Source of the DNA: Denitromonas iodatirespirans
Lineage (GTDB): Bacteria > Pseudomonadota > Gammaproteobacteria > Burkholderiales > Rhodocyclaceae
Assembly: GCF_018524365.1 (NCBI RefSeq)
Contig: NZ_JAEKFT010000003.1
Coordinates: 206,772-270,771, forward strand
Direction: 5' to 3'
DNA: 64,000 bases
Positions 25,799 through 33,124 of the stretch are shown in pieces. A program made the position numbers and the translations under genes. Position 1 is the first letter of the stretch; the number at the start of each line of letters is the position of its first letter. Below the pieces are notes generated by a model. The model saw nothing but the letters and a program-made list of their open reading frames with translations, made no database searches and had not been told where the DNA came from.

Positions 25799-27894
25799 GC
25801 CACGGCTCCAGCTAGCCCGATCGGATGCGCGCTGAGCCAGTCGGTCTCGTCCGCCCAGCGCTCCGAGGTGCGGTACTTGGCACGCATGCGCTCGCCGACC
25901 TCGCGCAGCGATGGCGGCACAAAGGCATCTCCCGCCGTGTCGGGCAGCGGCATGCGCAGCTTGAACAGGCGATTGCCCTCGAGCAGCGCGAAGGCCTGCC
26001 CCTGGGGCAGTGCCATCACGTCGGAGGCCGATATCATCGGCACGCGCTGGGTCGAGGTGCGATCCTCGTTGCGCGACAGGAAGTCCGTGCCGGTCGAGCC
26101 GTCGGTGTCCGTTACCCCGGAGATCACGGTCAGGAGCGACACATCGACTTCGGGCAGCTGGTCGGCGAAGAACTTCGCCGTGGTGTCGTTCTTGACCCGC
26201 AGCATCACCACATGGTTGAAGTTGCCGAGGATCTGCTGCGCCTTCGCGGCATCGCCGACGCGCGCCTCGATGTCGGGGATGGTCTGGGTGTAGGCGTGGA
26301 TCATGAAACCCGCGCCGCCCAGCTTGTTGACCATGGGCACGAACTCGGGGCCGACGATCTCGTTGACCTCGTCGAAGTGGCAGGCCACCTCGGGCAGCAC
26401 GATCGCTCCCTCCGGGTGGTGCGGATCGATGCCGCTCTTGTAGAGCTTGCCGCCGACCGACACCAGGTCGGCCAACATCGCGTTGCCCACGGCGCTGGCC
26501 ACCACGCTGTCGGAGAGCGCGTCGAGGCCCACATAGACGATGCCGCCCTGGCGGATCACCTGCTGCCAGTCGAAGATGGGGCGTTCATCTTCTGCGTCGA
26601 AGTAGTCTGGCGAGATCAGCTTTCCGGTCTCGCCGGTTGTCAGCTTCTCCAGGAAGGGGCCGAGCGAGGCGACGATTTTTTCGAAGAAGCTGCGCTCGTA
26701 GCGCACCGCGGTGGCCAACCCGAGCAGCACCGCGTCGTCGACCTGCGCCTCCTTCAGGTAGTCGACCAGCGCGATCATGCGCGCCGAGCGGTCCTGCAAC
26801 GCGCGCGACACCGGGTACTTCTTCTGCTCGATGCGCGCGACGATCGCATCGACGCGCATGGCCCAGTCTTCCGGCCCGCGTGCCGCGAGCACATGTTCGG
26901 CATAGCGCAGGAACAGCGGCTCGATGTCGGTGATGTCGCGCAGCAGGGCCTCGTAGGTGGGCACCTGGCCGAGCGCCACCTGTGCCTGGGCCACGATGTT
27001 GGTAAAGCGCCAGGCGAACTCCTTGAAGGCCGCCGAGTTGCCGGTGGAGGGCAGGGCGTTGGTGGCCCGGTTGGCCACCTCGGTGACCCGCCCGAAATTT
27101 CCGATGCCGTTGTAGCGCGCCGAGATCTCCGGATAGCCCAGGTGAAACAGGTAAAGCTGGTCGAGCCGCCCGGCGCGCGCCGCCTCGGCGTACACGCGCT
27201 GCATCAGGTCCGCATCGCCCTTCGGGTCGATGACGATCACCACCTTGCCGTCGCGGATGTCCTGCGTCACCAGCAATTCGAGCAGGCGCGTCTTGCCCAC
27301 TCGCGTGGTGCCCAGCACCAGCAGATGGCCGTTGCGGTTGCGCTGCGCCAGCCCCACCGGCACTTCCTTGGGCTCGACCCCATGCAACACCGGTGTGCCG
27401 CCCAGGTCGGGCTGCTCGCCGAGCGGGTTCCACCAGTAGCGCGAGGACAGGAAGAAGGCCGCCACGAACGCCAGCGGCGTGCCGCGCAGCGTGCGCAACA
27501 AGGCCGTCGCGGCCCGCACCGCCGGGGAGGGCGTCACGTAGGGTTGAGCCTCGGGACGAGTGGCGTCGATGCGCCGCTGGGTGTGCTGCTGGGTCCACGC
27601 GAAGCCATGGCCAAGATAGATCCGGTCGCGCAGGCGCGGCAGGCGATGCGGGGCCACGCGGGTGAGCTTGTAGCGGGTCAGGCCCAGCTGGTAGCGCATC
27701 ACATACCAGGCGTCCGCAGCGCGCCACAGCGAAAAGCCGAGCGCTGCGAGGCCGGCCATCAGGCCCAGCGCAGCCGGCATCATGAACACCCATGGCGATA
27801 CGAACAGGACCGCCGCGGCAAGCAGCGCAGTGGTCGCGCTGTAAAGCTCGATAGGCGGGCGCAGTAGCGCCTCGATCACGCCGCGCTGCCTCAT
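25795..27894 (-). CDS. traD: Conjugative coupling factor TraD (SXT/TOL family)
   Basis: A 699-aa type IV coupling protein that recruits the relaxase-DNA complex to the channel and pumps DNA. N-terminal helices at about residues 22-58 anchor it. Walker A is GTTRVGKT (195-202). VVIVIDPKGD (218-227) and a later GIVYVGLDALSD are family markers, and a C-terminal block includes DEVNEIVGPEFVPMVNKLGG then FMIHAYTQT. The ATG at 27894 is six bases after a GGAGG site. It is preceded by a 225-base gap with a GC hairpin, so it may begin a separate translational unit. Confidence 0.95.
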   Translation of the reverse strand: MRQRGVIEALLRPPIELYSATTALLAAAVLFVSPWVFMMPAALGLMAGLAALGFSLWRAADAWYVMRYQLGLTRYKLTRVAPHRLPRLRDRIYLGHGFAWTQQHTQRRIDATRPEAQPYVTPSPAVRAATALLRTLRGTPLAFVAAFFLSSRYWWNPLGEQPDLGGTPVLHGVEPKEVPVGLAQRNRNGHLLVLGTTRVGKTRLLELLVTQDIRDGKVVIVIDPKGDADLMQRVYAEAARAGRLDQLYLFHLGYPEISARYNGIGNFGRVTEVANRATNALPSTGNSAAFKEFAWRFTNIVAQAQVALGQVPTYEALLRDITDIEPLFLRYAEHVLAARGPEDWAMRVDAIVARIEQKKYPVSRALQDRSARMIALVDYLKEAQVDDAVLLGLATAVRYERSFFEKIVASLGPFLEKLTTGETGKLISPDYFDAEDERPIFDWQQVIRQGGIVYVGLDALSDSVVASAVGNAMLADLVSVGGKLYKSGIDPHHPEGAIVLPEVACHFDEVNEIVGPEFVPMVNKLGGAGFMIHAYTQTIPDIEARVGDAAKAQQILGNFNHVVMLRVKNDTTAKFFADQLPEVDVSLLTVISGVTDTDGSTGTDFLSRNEDRTSTQRVPMISASDVMALPQGQAFALLEGNRLFKLRMPLPDTAGDAFVPPSLREVGERMRAKYRTSERWADETDWLSAHPIGLAGAVA

Positions 27895-27969
27895 GACATG
27901 CCTCCCCAAAAAAGAAGGCAGGCGGCACGTGCGATCGACCAGCGGGAGGAGGGGGAGTGTACGAGTCGC

Positions 27970-28105
27970 CGCCGGGCCGCGCCAACGCGACTCGCCGCCC
28001 CCTCGGGAGGCAGGGAGCGCGAAGCGCGACCGTGGGGACCGTACCGATGCACGTGCCGCCGGCCGAACGCCGTTGCGGCGCAGGCGGGGCGGTTGCCCCG
28101 GAGGG
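27970..28105. repeat. GC-rich intergenic repeat-like stretch upstream of traD
   Basis: This gap between the transglycosylase gene and traD contains several short palindromes: GAAGCGCG-type blocks near 28020, and CGGGGC-GGTT-GCCCCG at 28085-28100. Its style matches the GC-rich palindromic stretch at 4030-4095, suggesting a dispersed intergenic repeat. A 78-residue open frame crosses it but its composition is not protein-like. Confidence 0.35.
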
Positions 28106-28119
28106 AGGAGACAAAGAAC

Positions 28120-28674
28120 TTAGACATGGCGGATCCTCGCCAGGCGCGCGAACACACGGCGCGCGTAGCGCTCGGCCCGTTCGGGATTCGATGGCGCGTG
28201 GTAGCGCCCCGCAGCGACGAACCAGTCGGGCGTCTCGTCATGGCGCTCGCGCAGCACCGCCGCGCCGACATCGATGTTCCGCCACGGGTTGAGCGCCAGC
28301 ACTGGCGTGCCCAGCTTGCCGGCGTGGTACTTCCAGCACACCTGCAGGGCGCCGCAGTCGACACGCCGCACGCTGCGATCGAGCAATGCCGAGAGGCGCT
28401 CGACTGCAGCGCCGTAAGTCGGATGGCGCTCGGCGCGCCCCTCGACGTTGAGCGTCCACGGATAGGGTAGACGCTGGCCGCGCAGCTGCAACACACTCTC
28501 TTGCAGCGCGACGGCGTAGAGCAGGGCGGCGGGCACGCCGTGCCGACGCGCCGCGTTGCGGTAGGCCGGCGGCACCGGCGGATAGATGCTCGCCGCGCCG
28601 ACGGCTGGCACCCCGAGCATGTGGGTCAGCGTCATGGCAGCCCCCGTCTTCAGGAAGGCTCGGCGGCCCGTCAT
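28120..28674 (-). CDS. VirB1-type lytic transglycosylase with a Tat-like signal
   Basis: A 184-aa exported peptidoglycan-cutting enzyme that opens the wall for the mating channel. The SLT fold is visible: PAALLYAVALQES with catalytic Glu59, DCGALQVCWKYH, and RNIDVGAAVLRERH. The N-terminus MTGRRAFLKTGAAMTLTHML contains GRRAFLK, a near match to the twin-arginine motif, so the protein may be exported folded by Tat. The start overlaps the upstream stop by four bases. This is a second candidate wall-cutting enzyme besides the 6753-7733 product. Confidence 0.88.
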   Translation of the reverse strand: MTGRRAFLKTGAAMTLTHMLGVPAVGAASIYPPVPPAYRNAARRHGVPAALLYAVALQESVLQLRGQRLPYPWTLNVEGRAERHPTYGAAVERLSALLDRSVRRVDCGALQVCWKYHAGKLGTPVLALNPWRNIDVGAAVLRERHDETPDWFVAAGRYHAPSNPERAERYARRVFARLARIRHV

Positions 28675-29138
28675 CGCGGCACCCCGATGAAGCCGCGCGG
28701 CAGTTCGCGTCCGTTCAGCTCGATCGCGCGCAAGTCCGGATACAGGCGGCGCATCGCCGCGTCGTAGGCGGCCTGGAAAGCGAGTACCCGTTCGACGTCT
28801 TCATGCGTCAAGCGCGCGAACAACTCGGCGTAGCGATCGCGCTCGGCCGGGGTGCGTGCATGAATGCCCAGCGCCTCGACCGGACTGATGTTTGGCACCG
28901 AGAACGCTCCGCGCGGCCCAGCCAGCAACTGGCGGGCGCGGCGCAGCTCGGTCAGATCCAATCCCCACATGCGCGCTTCGATCAGTTCGCGCCGCTGCTG
29001 CGCCAGCGCCGCGCCATCGGTGGTTTCGGTCGCACCGGCCTTGGCGCTGGTGTGGGCGACGCCCAGCGGCGCTGTATCGACAGCCGACGCCGCAACCGGG
29101 CACATCAGCAACACCAGAACGAGAAGGGGCGTGCGCAT
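28671..29138 (-). CDS. Integrating conjugative element protein, PFL_4693 family (TIGR03759)
   Basis: A 155-aa exported protein with a signal peptide (LLVLVLLMCPVAASA). The family signature MWGLDLTELRRARQLLAGPR is followed by FSVPNISPVEALGIHARTPA and ERDRYAELFARL. It is found directly after pilL-type genes in GI-type elements; its function in transfer is not known. Confidence 0.9.
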   Translation of the reverse strand: MRTPLLVLVLLMCPVAASAVDTAPLGVAHTSAKAGATETTDGAALAQQRRELIEARMWGLDLTELRRARQLLAGPRGAFSVPNISPVEALGIHARTPAERDRYAELFARLTHEDVERVLAFQAAYDAAMRRLYPDLRAIELNGRELPRGFIGVPR

Positions 29139-29776
29139 CAGCGAGCCACCCGCAAGGTCGAATTCTTGCCGTCGGCCAGGCGCAGCGTCACCGCCCGGGC
29201 CGCGGTGTCGATGGCTACCACCCGAGCCTTGCCAATCACGTCACCTGCACGCACGAAGCGGATCGAGCCGTCCGAGTTGCGCACCGTGGCGTTGGCTGCG
29301 CTGCCCCACTGGTCGACGGCTACCACCGTCGGCAACATCGCTACGGTCGGCGCGCTCTTGGGCGCCGCGCGCCGACGCAGCACCTTCCGTGGTGCCGGCT
29401 TGTGCTCAGGGATGCGCTCGAGCAGCGTGGCAACGCTGCCGGTCATGCTGCCGACCGCGTCTGCGAGTTTGTCGATCGAACGCTGGATCTCGGCCAGGCG
29501 TGGATCGAGGGTGCCGATACGTTGCTGCAGGATGTCGATCCGGTCGCTCATCTGCGCCAGGTCGGCGCTTGTCAGCGCCGGCTCGGCCATGGGAGCCGCC
29601 GCACTCGTGGCGGCAGGCTGCGCCAAACATGCTTTCATCGACGCGGCCGCCTTGCCGATGTCACCGCGCAGCCACAGCGCGATGCCGGCCACCAAAAGCA
29701 GGGCGACCAGGCCGAGACCGGCCGCAACGACGGCGCGGCCGCGCCTGGGGGCGAGCGAAGCGCGCGTATCACTCAT
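29138..29776 (-). CDS. Single-span conjugation protein with coiled coil (PilP-like), 212 aa
   Basis: One inner-membrane helix (AVVAAGLGLVALLLVAGIAL) is followed by a coiled coil (LAQMSDRIDILQQRIGTLDP then RLAEIQRSIDKLADAV). A small C-terminal beta domain (SIRFVRAGDVIGKARVVAID) resembles PilP/TraK-type SH3-like ends. Three ATGs stand in a row; the third (29776) is chosen because it gives six bases after GGAGG. It overlaps the pilL end by 8 bases. The likely role is a link between inner membrane and periplasmic pilus parts. Confidence 0.72.
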   Translation of the reverse strand: MSDTRASLAPRRGRAVVAAGLGLVALLLVAGIALWLRGDIGKAAASMKACLAQPAATSAAAPMAEPALTSADLAQMSDRIDILQQRIGTLDPRLAEIQRSIDKLADAVGSMTGSVATLLERIPEHKPAPRKVLRRRAAPKSAPTVAMLPTVVAVDQWGSAANATVRNSDGSIRFVRAGDVIGKARVVAIDTAARAVTLRLADGKNSTLRVAR

Positions 29777-30362
29777 CATCATCCTCCCCGCCCTCGGGCG
29801 TAGCCGAATCGACAACATCCGGCCCCTCGGTCATAGCCACGGGGAGCGCCTGCGCCGTCGCCCCTGCAGCCAGGTCGGCCGGCGTCTCGTCGGGCACCGC
29901 CCAGGCGCGAGAGAGGCGGATCGCGATGCTGCGCCCGACAGGATCGTCCTCCACCATGAAGGCTTCCCCGACCAACACGGCGAGCAGCTCGCGAACCGGC
30001 GCCGGTCCCAACTCGCGGTGGTTCTGTGGCAGCGGCAAGCCGAGCAGTTTGGCCGCCGCCTCATCCCGCTCACCCAGCGAGTAGCCGGTACGCAACAACA
30101 CGTAGCGCACGGCGGTGCCGACTTCGCCCACCTCGGCGGGAATGGACAGACGCACGATCGTCTCCAACGGCGCCAGGCGCGCCGGATCGGCGCCGGTCGC
30201 CATCGTCGTGTAGCGCGCCAGGCGAACGGTGTCCGGTGCGATATCGAGCGCAGAAACGGAATCGCTGTACTGCGGCTCTGGCATCGGATCGCCCGGCGCG
30301 CCGGCATGTACCTGGGGGACGCCCAGGGCGATCATCAGGGCGGCTGGGACAAGCTGTCGCAT
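29769..30362 (-). CDS. pilL: Conjugative transfer protein PilL (TIGR03748 family)
   Basis: A 197-aa exported protein, first gene of the long transfer operon. It has a signal peptide (LVPAALMIALGVPQVHAG). The conserved RLARYTTMATGADPARLAPL is followed by VGTAVRYVLLRTGYSLGERD and RELLAVLVGEAFMVEDDPVG, the PilL N-terminal (secretin-interaction-like) domain. The C-terminal tail is acidic. A ribosome site AGGAG precedes the ATG. It lacks the longer C-terminal part seen in some PilL proteins. Confidence 0.88.
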   Translation of the reverse strand: MRQLVPAALMIALGVPQVHAGAPGDPMPEPQYSDSVSALDIAPDTVRLARYTTMATGADPARLAPLETIVRLSIPAEVGEVGTAVRYVLLRTGYSLGERDEAAAKLLGLPLPQNHRELGPAPVRELLAVLVGEAFMVEDDPVGRSIAIRLSRAWAVPDETPADLAAGATAQALPVAMTEGPDVVDSATPEGGEDDDE

Positions 30363-30385
30363 CGAATGCTCCTGTGTAGGGGGGT

Positions 30386-30405
30386 GCGCCGCCCGGAGGC
30401 GGCGC
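30386..30405 (-). promoter_or_regulatory. Perfect hairpin in the pilL leader
   Basis: GCGCCGCC (30386-30393) and GGCGGCGC (30398-30405) form an 8-bp stem with a 4-base loop in the untranslated leader, 23 bases upstream of the pilL ATG and just before its ribosome site. It could tune translation or act as an attenuator of the whole transfer operon. Confidence 0.45.
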
Positions 30406-30480
30406 GGGACGGCACACCAGGCGCCGGCCAGTCACAGGACAAAGCGTGACGATGTCATTCGCGATTGAGAAGAGGATCTC

Positions 30481-30768
30481 GTCGATGCACCTTCATCGAC
30501 GAACTTCTATTGACATGCCGGACAAAACGTGGGTTATGCAAATGGCGTCAAAATGGGGCGCGCCGTGGGCGGCACGCCGCAATACCGGCTACAGGCCCCA
30601 CCCGAAAGGGCGCAAGCCACTAAAAAACAGTGGCATGCGAAGGATTTACCGGAACGGGAAAGGATGCTGTAAGGGCAAACTGGCAAGGATTGGCGCAGGG
30701 CGCTAGCAAAGGAGTTGCGCGCCGTCAATAGAAGTTGGTCGATGAAGGTGCATCGACCAACTTCTATT
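30481..30768. repeat. Inverted-repeat-bounded structured element (candidate ncRNA or MITE-like unit)
   Basis: Two 34-base arms, 30481-30514 and 30724-30757, are inverted copies with one mismatch and enclose about 210 bases. The right arm extends into a perfect 18-bp hairpin (30727-30744 with 30751-30768, loop AAGGTG). The left arm itself folds (GTCGATG and CATCGAC). Inside are further stems: TGGGGC/GCCCCA, CCC-GAAA-GGG, and GCCAC/GTGGC around a poly-A loop. A perfect -35 sequence TTGACA (30510-30515) reads into the unit, with TTATGC (30534-30539) as a weak -10. An 86-codon open frame crosses it but lacks protein-like composition. A structured RNA ending at the 18-bp hairpin, or a small non-autonomous mobile unit, are the two readings. 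Confidence 0.55.
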
Positions 30769-31009
30769 TCGTCATGAAAATCGGTGTGGTAAGGTGTTCG
30801 GCTTTGTGACGGCGCGTGCGCACTAGAACGAACGGCCAGTGCAGAAATATGACATTGGCGATAATGGCACATCTGACAGTGCGATTGCGGCACGAGCCGT
30901 TTGCTAAGGTAATACGCATGCGCCATTCGCGCACCCGGAAAATCAGCGAGGTGCGCTGCGCCACGGCCGCGACGCAAAGCCGCCAGTGACTACCCGAGAG
31001 GGGCAAAAA
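30769..31009. other. Intergenic stretch without a convincing gene
   Basis: Between the inverted-repeat element and the small ORF at 31010 I see no coding sequence with a ribosome site. Composition is lower in G+C than the flanks. This gap lies between oppositely oriented transcripts and probably holds promoters for both sides; a GATAAT hexamer near 30866 is one possible -10. Confidence 0.4.
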
Positions 31010-31138
31010 ATGTCTTTGGCATCGATTCGCGAAGTGTGCGACCCGTTTTATGCTGTAGGGGTTGCCAGGAATGCCGTTTGGTGCGGTTTGCGCGGCGTGT
31101 TCGCGATTTCGGGCATGCGACCGGCTGTCCCCGAATAG
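31010..31138 (+). CDS. Possible small ORF, 42 aa
   Basis: The ORF starts at an ATG seven bases after a purine-rich GAGAGGGG ribosome site. The product begins MSLASIREVCDPFYAVGVAR and has two cysteines and one mildly hydrophobic segment. I do not recognise it. Evidence is only the ribosome site and the open frame. Confidence 0.25.
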   Translation: MSLASIREVCDPFYAVGVARNAVWCGLRGVFAISGMRPAVPE

Positions 31139-31240
31139 GAAAAAGTGTTAAATCACGAAAATAGTTCGCACTGCCGCAAGCGCCTTGCCGTCGGATCCAG
31201 GCCACCGCATGCCCTTGCTATTGGCGCCGACCGGCAAGAC

Positions 31241-31268
31241 TTGAGGCTCTGTATGCGGCCAGTACAAT
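31241..31268 (+). promoter_or_regulatory. Sigma70-type promoter candidate
   Basis: TTGAGG (31241-31246), a 16-base spacer and TACAAT (31263-31268). The -10 overlaps the ATG at 31267, so that ATG cannot be used from this promoter. This favours a downstream start for the following gene. Confidence 0.45.
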
Positions 31269-31299
31269 GGCGCACCACCCTCGCTGTGAGCCAAGCTTC

Positions 31300-31830
31300 G
31301 TGACCGACGACGCCAATTACATCCCCCGCCCGCCGCCATATACCGCCACCCATTGGGGCATGCGCGTCGCCTTCCAGAACATCGTCCCCAAGACGTTCGC
31401 GGCCATGGGCGCGCCCGAGTGGGCGCCGGTACTCGAGGCGTGGTGGGATCGCTACGACGGGCTCGAGGTGTACCTGGGATCGCTTGGCGACCACCGTGTG
31501 ATGGGCTCGCAGCGGCTGCGCGAGCTGGCCGAAGAGGGCCCTGTCACCGCCGAGCGGCTCGCCGAGGCGCTCGTCGATCTGCGCCACACGCACTACACCG
31601 CGCGCCGCTACGAGGACGCCGATTACACCTGGAATCCGCTCAACTGCTGTTTCGCCGACTTCGCCCAGGGCGTGCGCGAGCAGGGCAAGCTCAGCCTCAC
31701 TGGCGCACACCTGGTGTATGTGAGGGAGCTCGATCGGCCACACCCGTCGCGCGACATTCTCGAATCCTGGCTGATGGCGCGCCTTGTGCGCGCGCAGCTG
31801 GATGCGCGCGGTGAGGAAGGGGAGGGGTAG
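31300..31830 (+). CDS. Hypothetical protein of the mobile element, 176 aa
   Basis: I do not recognise the family. It is a soluble, mostly helical protein with APEWAPVLEAWWDRYDGLEV, RLAEALVDLRHTHYTARRYE and DADYTWNPLNCCFADFAQGV. The frame is open from an ATG at 31267, but a promoter -10 overlaps that codon, so the GTG at 31300 (VTDDANYIPRPPP) is preferred; an ATG at 31360 is also possible. It is a single gene on the plus strand between the regulatory gap and the small membrane-protein pair. Its closeness to the toxin-antitoxin and relaxase genes suggests an element maintenance or transfer role, but nothing in the sequence shows which. Confidence 0.6.
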   Translation: MTDDANYIPRPPPYTATHWGMRVAFQNIVPKTFAAMGAPEWAPVLEAWWDRYDGLEVYLGSLGDHRVMGSQRLRELAEEGPVTAERLAEALVDLRHTHYTARRYEDADYTWNPLNCCFADFAQGVREQGKLSLTGAHLVYVRELDRPHPSRDILESWLMARLVRAQLDARGEEGEG

Positions 31831-32024
31831 GGACGGTGGCGCCCGGCGTCATGACACGGTAATGTCGACGGAGATGTTCGCCTCACTTCGAGGCTGAATG
31901 ATGCCGGTCAGCTCCTGCAACCGGCACGGCCCTAGGGCCCGGAGTCTGCTTCATCAACCCACCCACGCGGGGATCGTCCCCGCCTGGGGCCGCTCTCCGT
32001 CTCGATCGACGAGGAGTCTTATGA
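31831..32024. other. Intergenic gap with two palindromes
   Basis: It contains the 12-bp palindrome GGCCCTAGGGCC (31928-31939) and a hairpin GCGGGG/CCCCGC with loop ATCGT (31967-31983). These may form the 3' end of the upstream message or the leader of the small genes that follow. No open frame with a ribosome site is seen. Confidence 0.4.
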
Positions 32025-32240
32025 ATGCAACTGTTTCAACAAATCAATGACAAACAGCGTGAGGGAGTTGCGAAAGTCTGCGACAACTTCGCCACTATCT
32101 GCGGCGCCACTCTCGTAGCTGGAGGGTTCGTCGACCATAAGCTTGCTGTCTGGCAAGCGTTGGCTCTAGTATTGAGTCTGATCGTCTTCTTGGCTGCGGC
32201 GTTGCAGCTGCGGAAAGACGAAGGAGGTACTGATGACTAA
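32025..32240 (+). CDS. Small membrane protein, 71 aa
   Basis: The N-terminal half is soluble (QQINDKQREGVAKVCDNFAT). The second half is a membrane segment or hairpin (AVWQALALVLSLIVFLAAAL) followed by a charged tail. GAGGAG lies eight bases before the ATG. It overlaps the 36-aa membrane gene downstream by 8 bases, so the two are probably made together as a small membrane pair. The function is unknown. Element-encoded small membrane pairs can act in exclusion, phage defence or toxin systems; this is speculation. Confidence 0.65.
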   Translation: MQLFQQINDKQREGVAKVCDNFATICGATLVAGGFVDHKLAVWQALALVLSLIVFLAAALQLRKDEGGTDD

Positions 32241-32343
32241 CGCCGTGATTGCTCTAGCTATTCTTGCCGTTCTCGCATACGGTTTCGCATGGTACGTCAG
32301 CAACCACCGGGACGACCACCACACGCCGAAGGGCAAAAAGTAA
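32233..32343 (+). CDS. Very small membrane protein, 36 aa
   Basis: The ribosome site GGAGG lies 6 bases before the ATG, inside the preceding gene. The product is one membrane helix (AVIALAILAVLAYGFAWYVS) followed by NHRDDHHTPKGKK, a short His/Asp/Lys cytoplasmic tail. A strong terminator follows 25 bases after the stop. Close coupling with the 71-aa gene and the clean terminator support a real gene. Confidence 0.6.
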   Translation: MTNAVIALAILAVLAYGFAWYVSNHRDDHHTPKGKK

Positions 32344-32368
32344 GCCCTGCGGCACTGTTCGATACAGG

Positions 32369-32404
32369 CCCCCCGATGCGCAAGCTCGGGGGGTTTGCTT
32401 TTTG
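32369..32404 (+). terminator. Rho-independent terminator after the small membrane genes
   Basis: CCCCCCGA (32369-32376) pairs with TCGGGGGG (32386-32393), with an inner GC-GCAA-GC tip. It is followed by TTTGCTTTTT. This is a textbook terminator for the plus-strand small-gene transcript. Confidence 0.85.
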
Positions 32405-32483
32405 GCGGTGTCGCACTGCGCGGTTGCGCAAGCCCGGTGGCGCTCATAGACTAGACTTACTGAACCCATATTTGGGGGCGCGC

Positions 32484-32729
32484 ATGCACACGTACAACAT
32501 CCACGACGCCAAGACCCATCTATCGCGCCTGGTGGAGCAGGCCGCGAAAGGTGAGCCCTTCGTCATTGCCAAGGCCGGCAAGCCGATGGTCAAGGTGATC
32601 GCCATCGATGCGCCCGAACCCGCACAGATGCGACGCATCGGTTTCATGGCGGGCCAGATCGAGGTGCCGGACGATTTCGACCGCATGAGTGAGGAGCCGA
32701 TCCGGCAGCAGTTCGAGGGCGAAGCGTGA
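32484..32729 (+). CDS. Phd/YefM-family antitoxin
   Basis: An 81-aa antitoxin. The N-terminus MHTYNIHDAKTHLSRLVEQA followed by KGEPFVIAKAGKPMVKVIAI is the Phd/YefM DNA-binding fold; the C-terminus (VPDDFDRMSEEPIRQQFEGE) would wrap the toxin. It presumably represses its own operon and neutralises the PIN-domain toxin. The toxin GTG start overlaps the antitoxin stop (GTGA). It stabilises the mobile element by addiction, if the toxin is active. Confidence 0.93.
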   Translation: MHTYNIHDAKTHLSRLVEQAAKGEPFVIAKAGKPMVKVIAIDAPEPAQMRRIGFMAGQIEVPDDFDRMSEEPIRQQFEGEA

Positions 32730-33115
32730 AGCTGCTGCTGCACACTCACGTGCTGCTGTGGGCTGCCGGCGGCAGTGATCGTCTGCCGACGGCGGCCCGC
32801 CTGCTGATCGCTGAGCCGCAGAACGTCTTGCTGTTCAGTGCTGCCAGCCTGTGGGAGGTGGCAATCAAGAGCGCGCTGGGCCGGGCTGATTTCCGTGTCG
32901 ATGCGCGGCAGCTGCGTCGTGGTCTGCTCGACAACGGCTATCTTGAGCTGCCGGTGCTCAGCGAGCACGCGTTGGCGATCGACGCCTTGCCGCCGATCCA
33001 CAAGGATCCCTTCGACCGCTTGCTGCTCGCCCAGGCGAGCGTCGCCGGGGTGGCACTGCTGACCAGCGATACGACCGTGGCGCAGTACGGCGGTCCGGCG
33101 CGGCTGGTTCAGTAG
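32726..33115 (+). CDS. vapC: VapC-like PIN-domain toxin with first catalytic Asp replaced by His
   Basis: A 129-aa PIN-domain ribonuclease-type toxin starting at GTG. The normal family start is LLLDTHVLLW, whereas this one reads LLLHTHVLLW: the metal-binding Asp at position 6 is His6 (codon CAC instead of GAC, one base). The other acidic residues are kept: Glu44 in SLWEVAIK, Asp94 and Asp97 in HKDPFDRLL, and Asp115 in TSDTT. Because the first Asp coordinates the catalytic metal, activity is probably lost or strongly lowered. It is coupled to the antitoxin by a 4-base overlap. Confidence 0.9.
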   Translation: MKLLLHTHVLLWAAGGSDRLPTAARLLIAEPQNVLLFSAASLWEVAIKSALGRADFRVDARQLRRGLLDNGYLELPVLSEHALAIDALPPIHKDPFDRLLLAQASVAGVALLTSDTTVAQYGGPARLVQ

Positions 33116-33124
33116 GCGATCGTC

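Noticed and set aside
25825..27867. 680-codon open frame on the plus strand opposite traD
   Set aside because: It is the exact shadow of traD; composition is His/Arg/Gly/Gln-rich without domains, as expected for the antisense frame of GC-rich genes.
27891..28127. 78-codon ORF ending with a 4-base overlap on traD
   Set aside because: It consists of the GC-rich intergenic repeat; Arg/Ser/Pro-rich composition, and the traD ribosome site is fully explained without it.
30446..30706. 86-codon plus-strand ORF crossing the inverted-repeat element
   Set aside because: Lys/Arg-rich product without recognisable features, crosses the repeat arm and has no good ribosome site; RNA structure explains the region better.
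31967..31983. GCGGGG-ATCGT-CCCCGC resembling a type I-E CRISPR repeat core
   Set aside because: Single copy, no spacers or second repeat nearby and no cas genes in the window.
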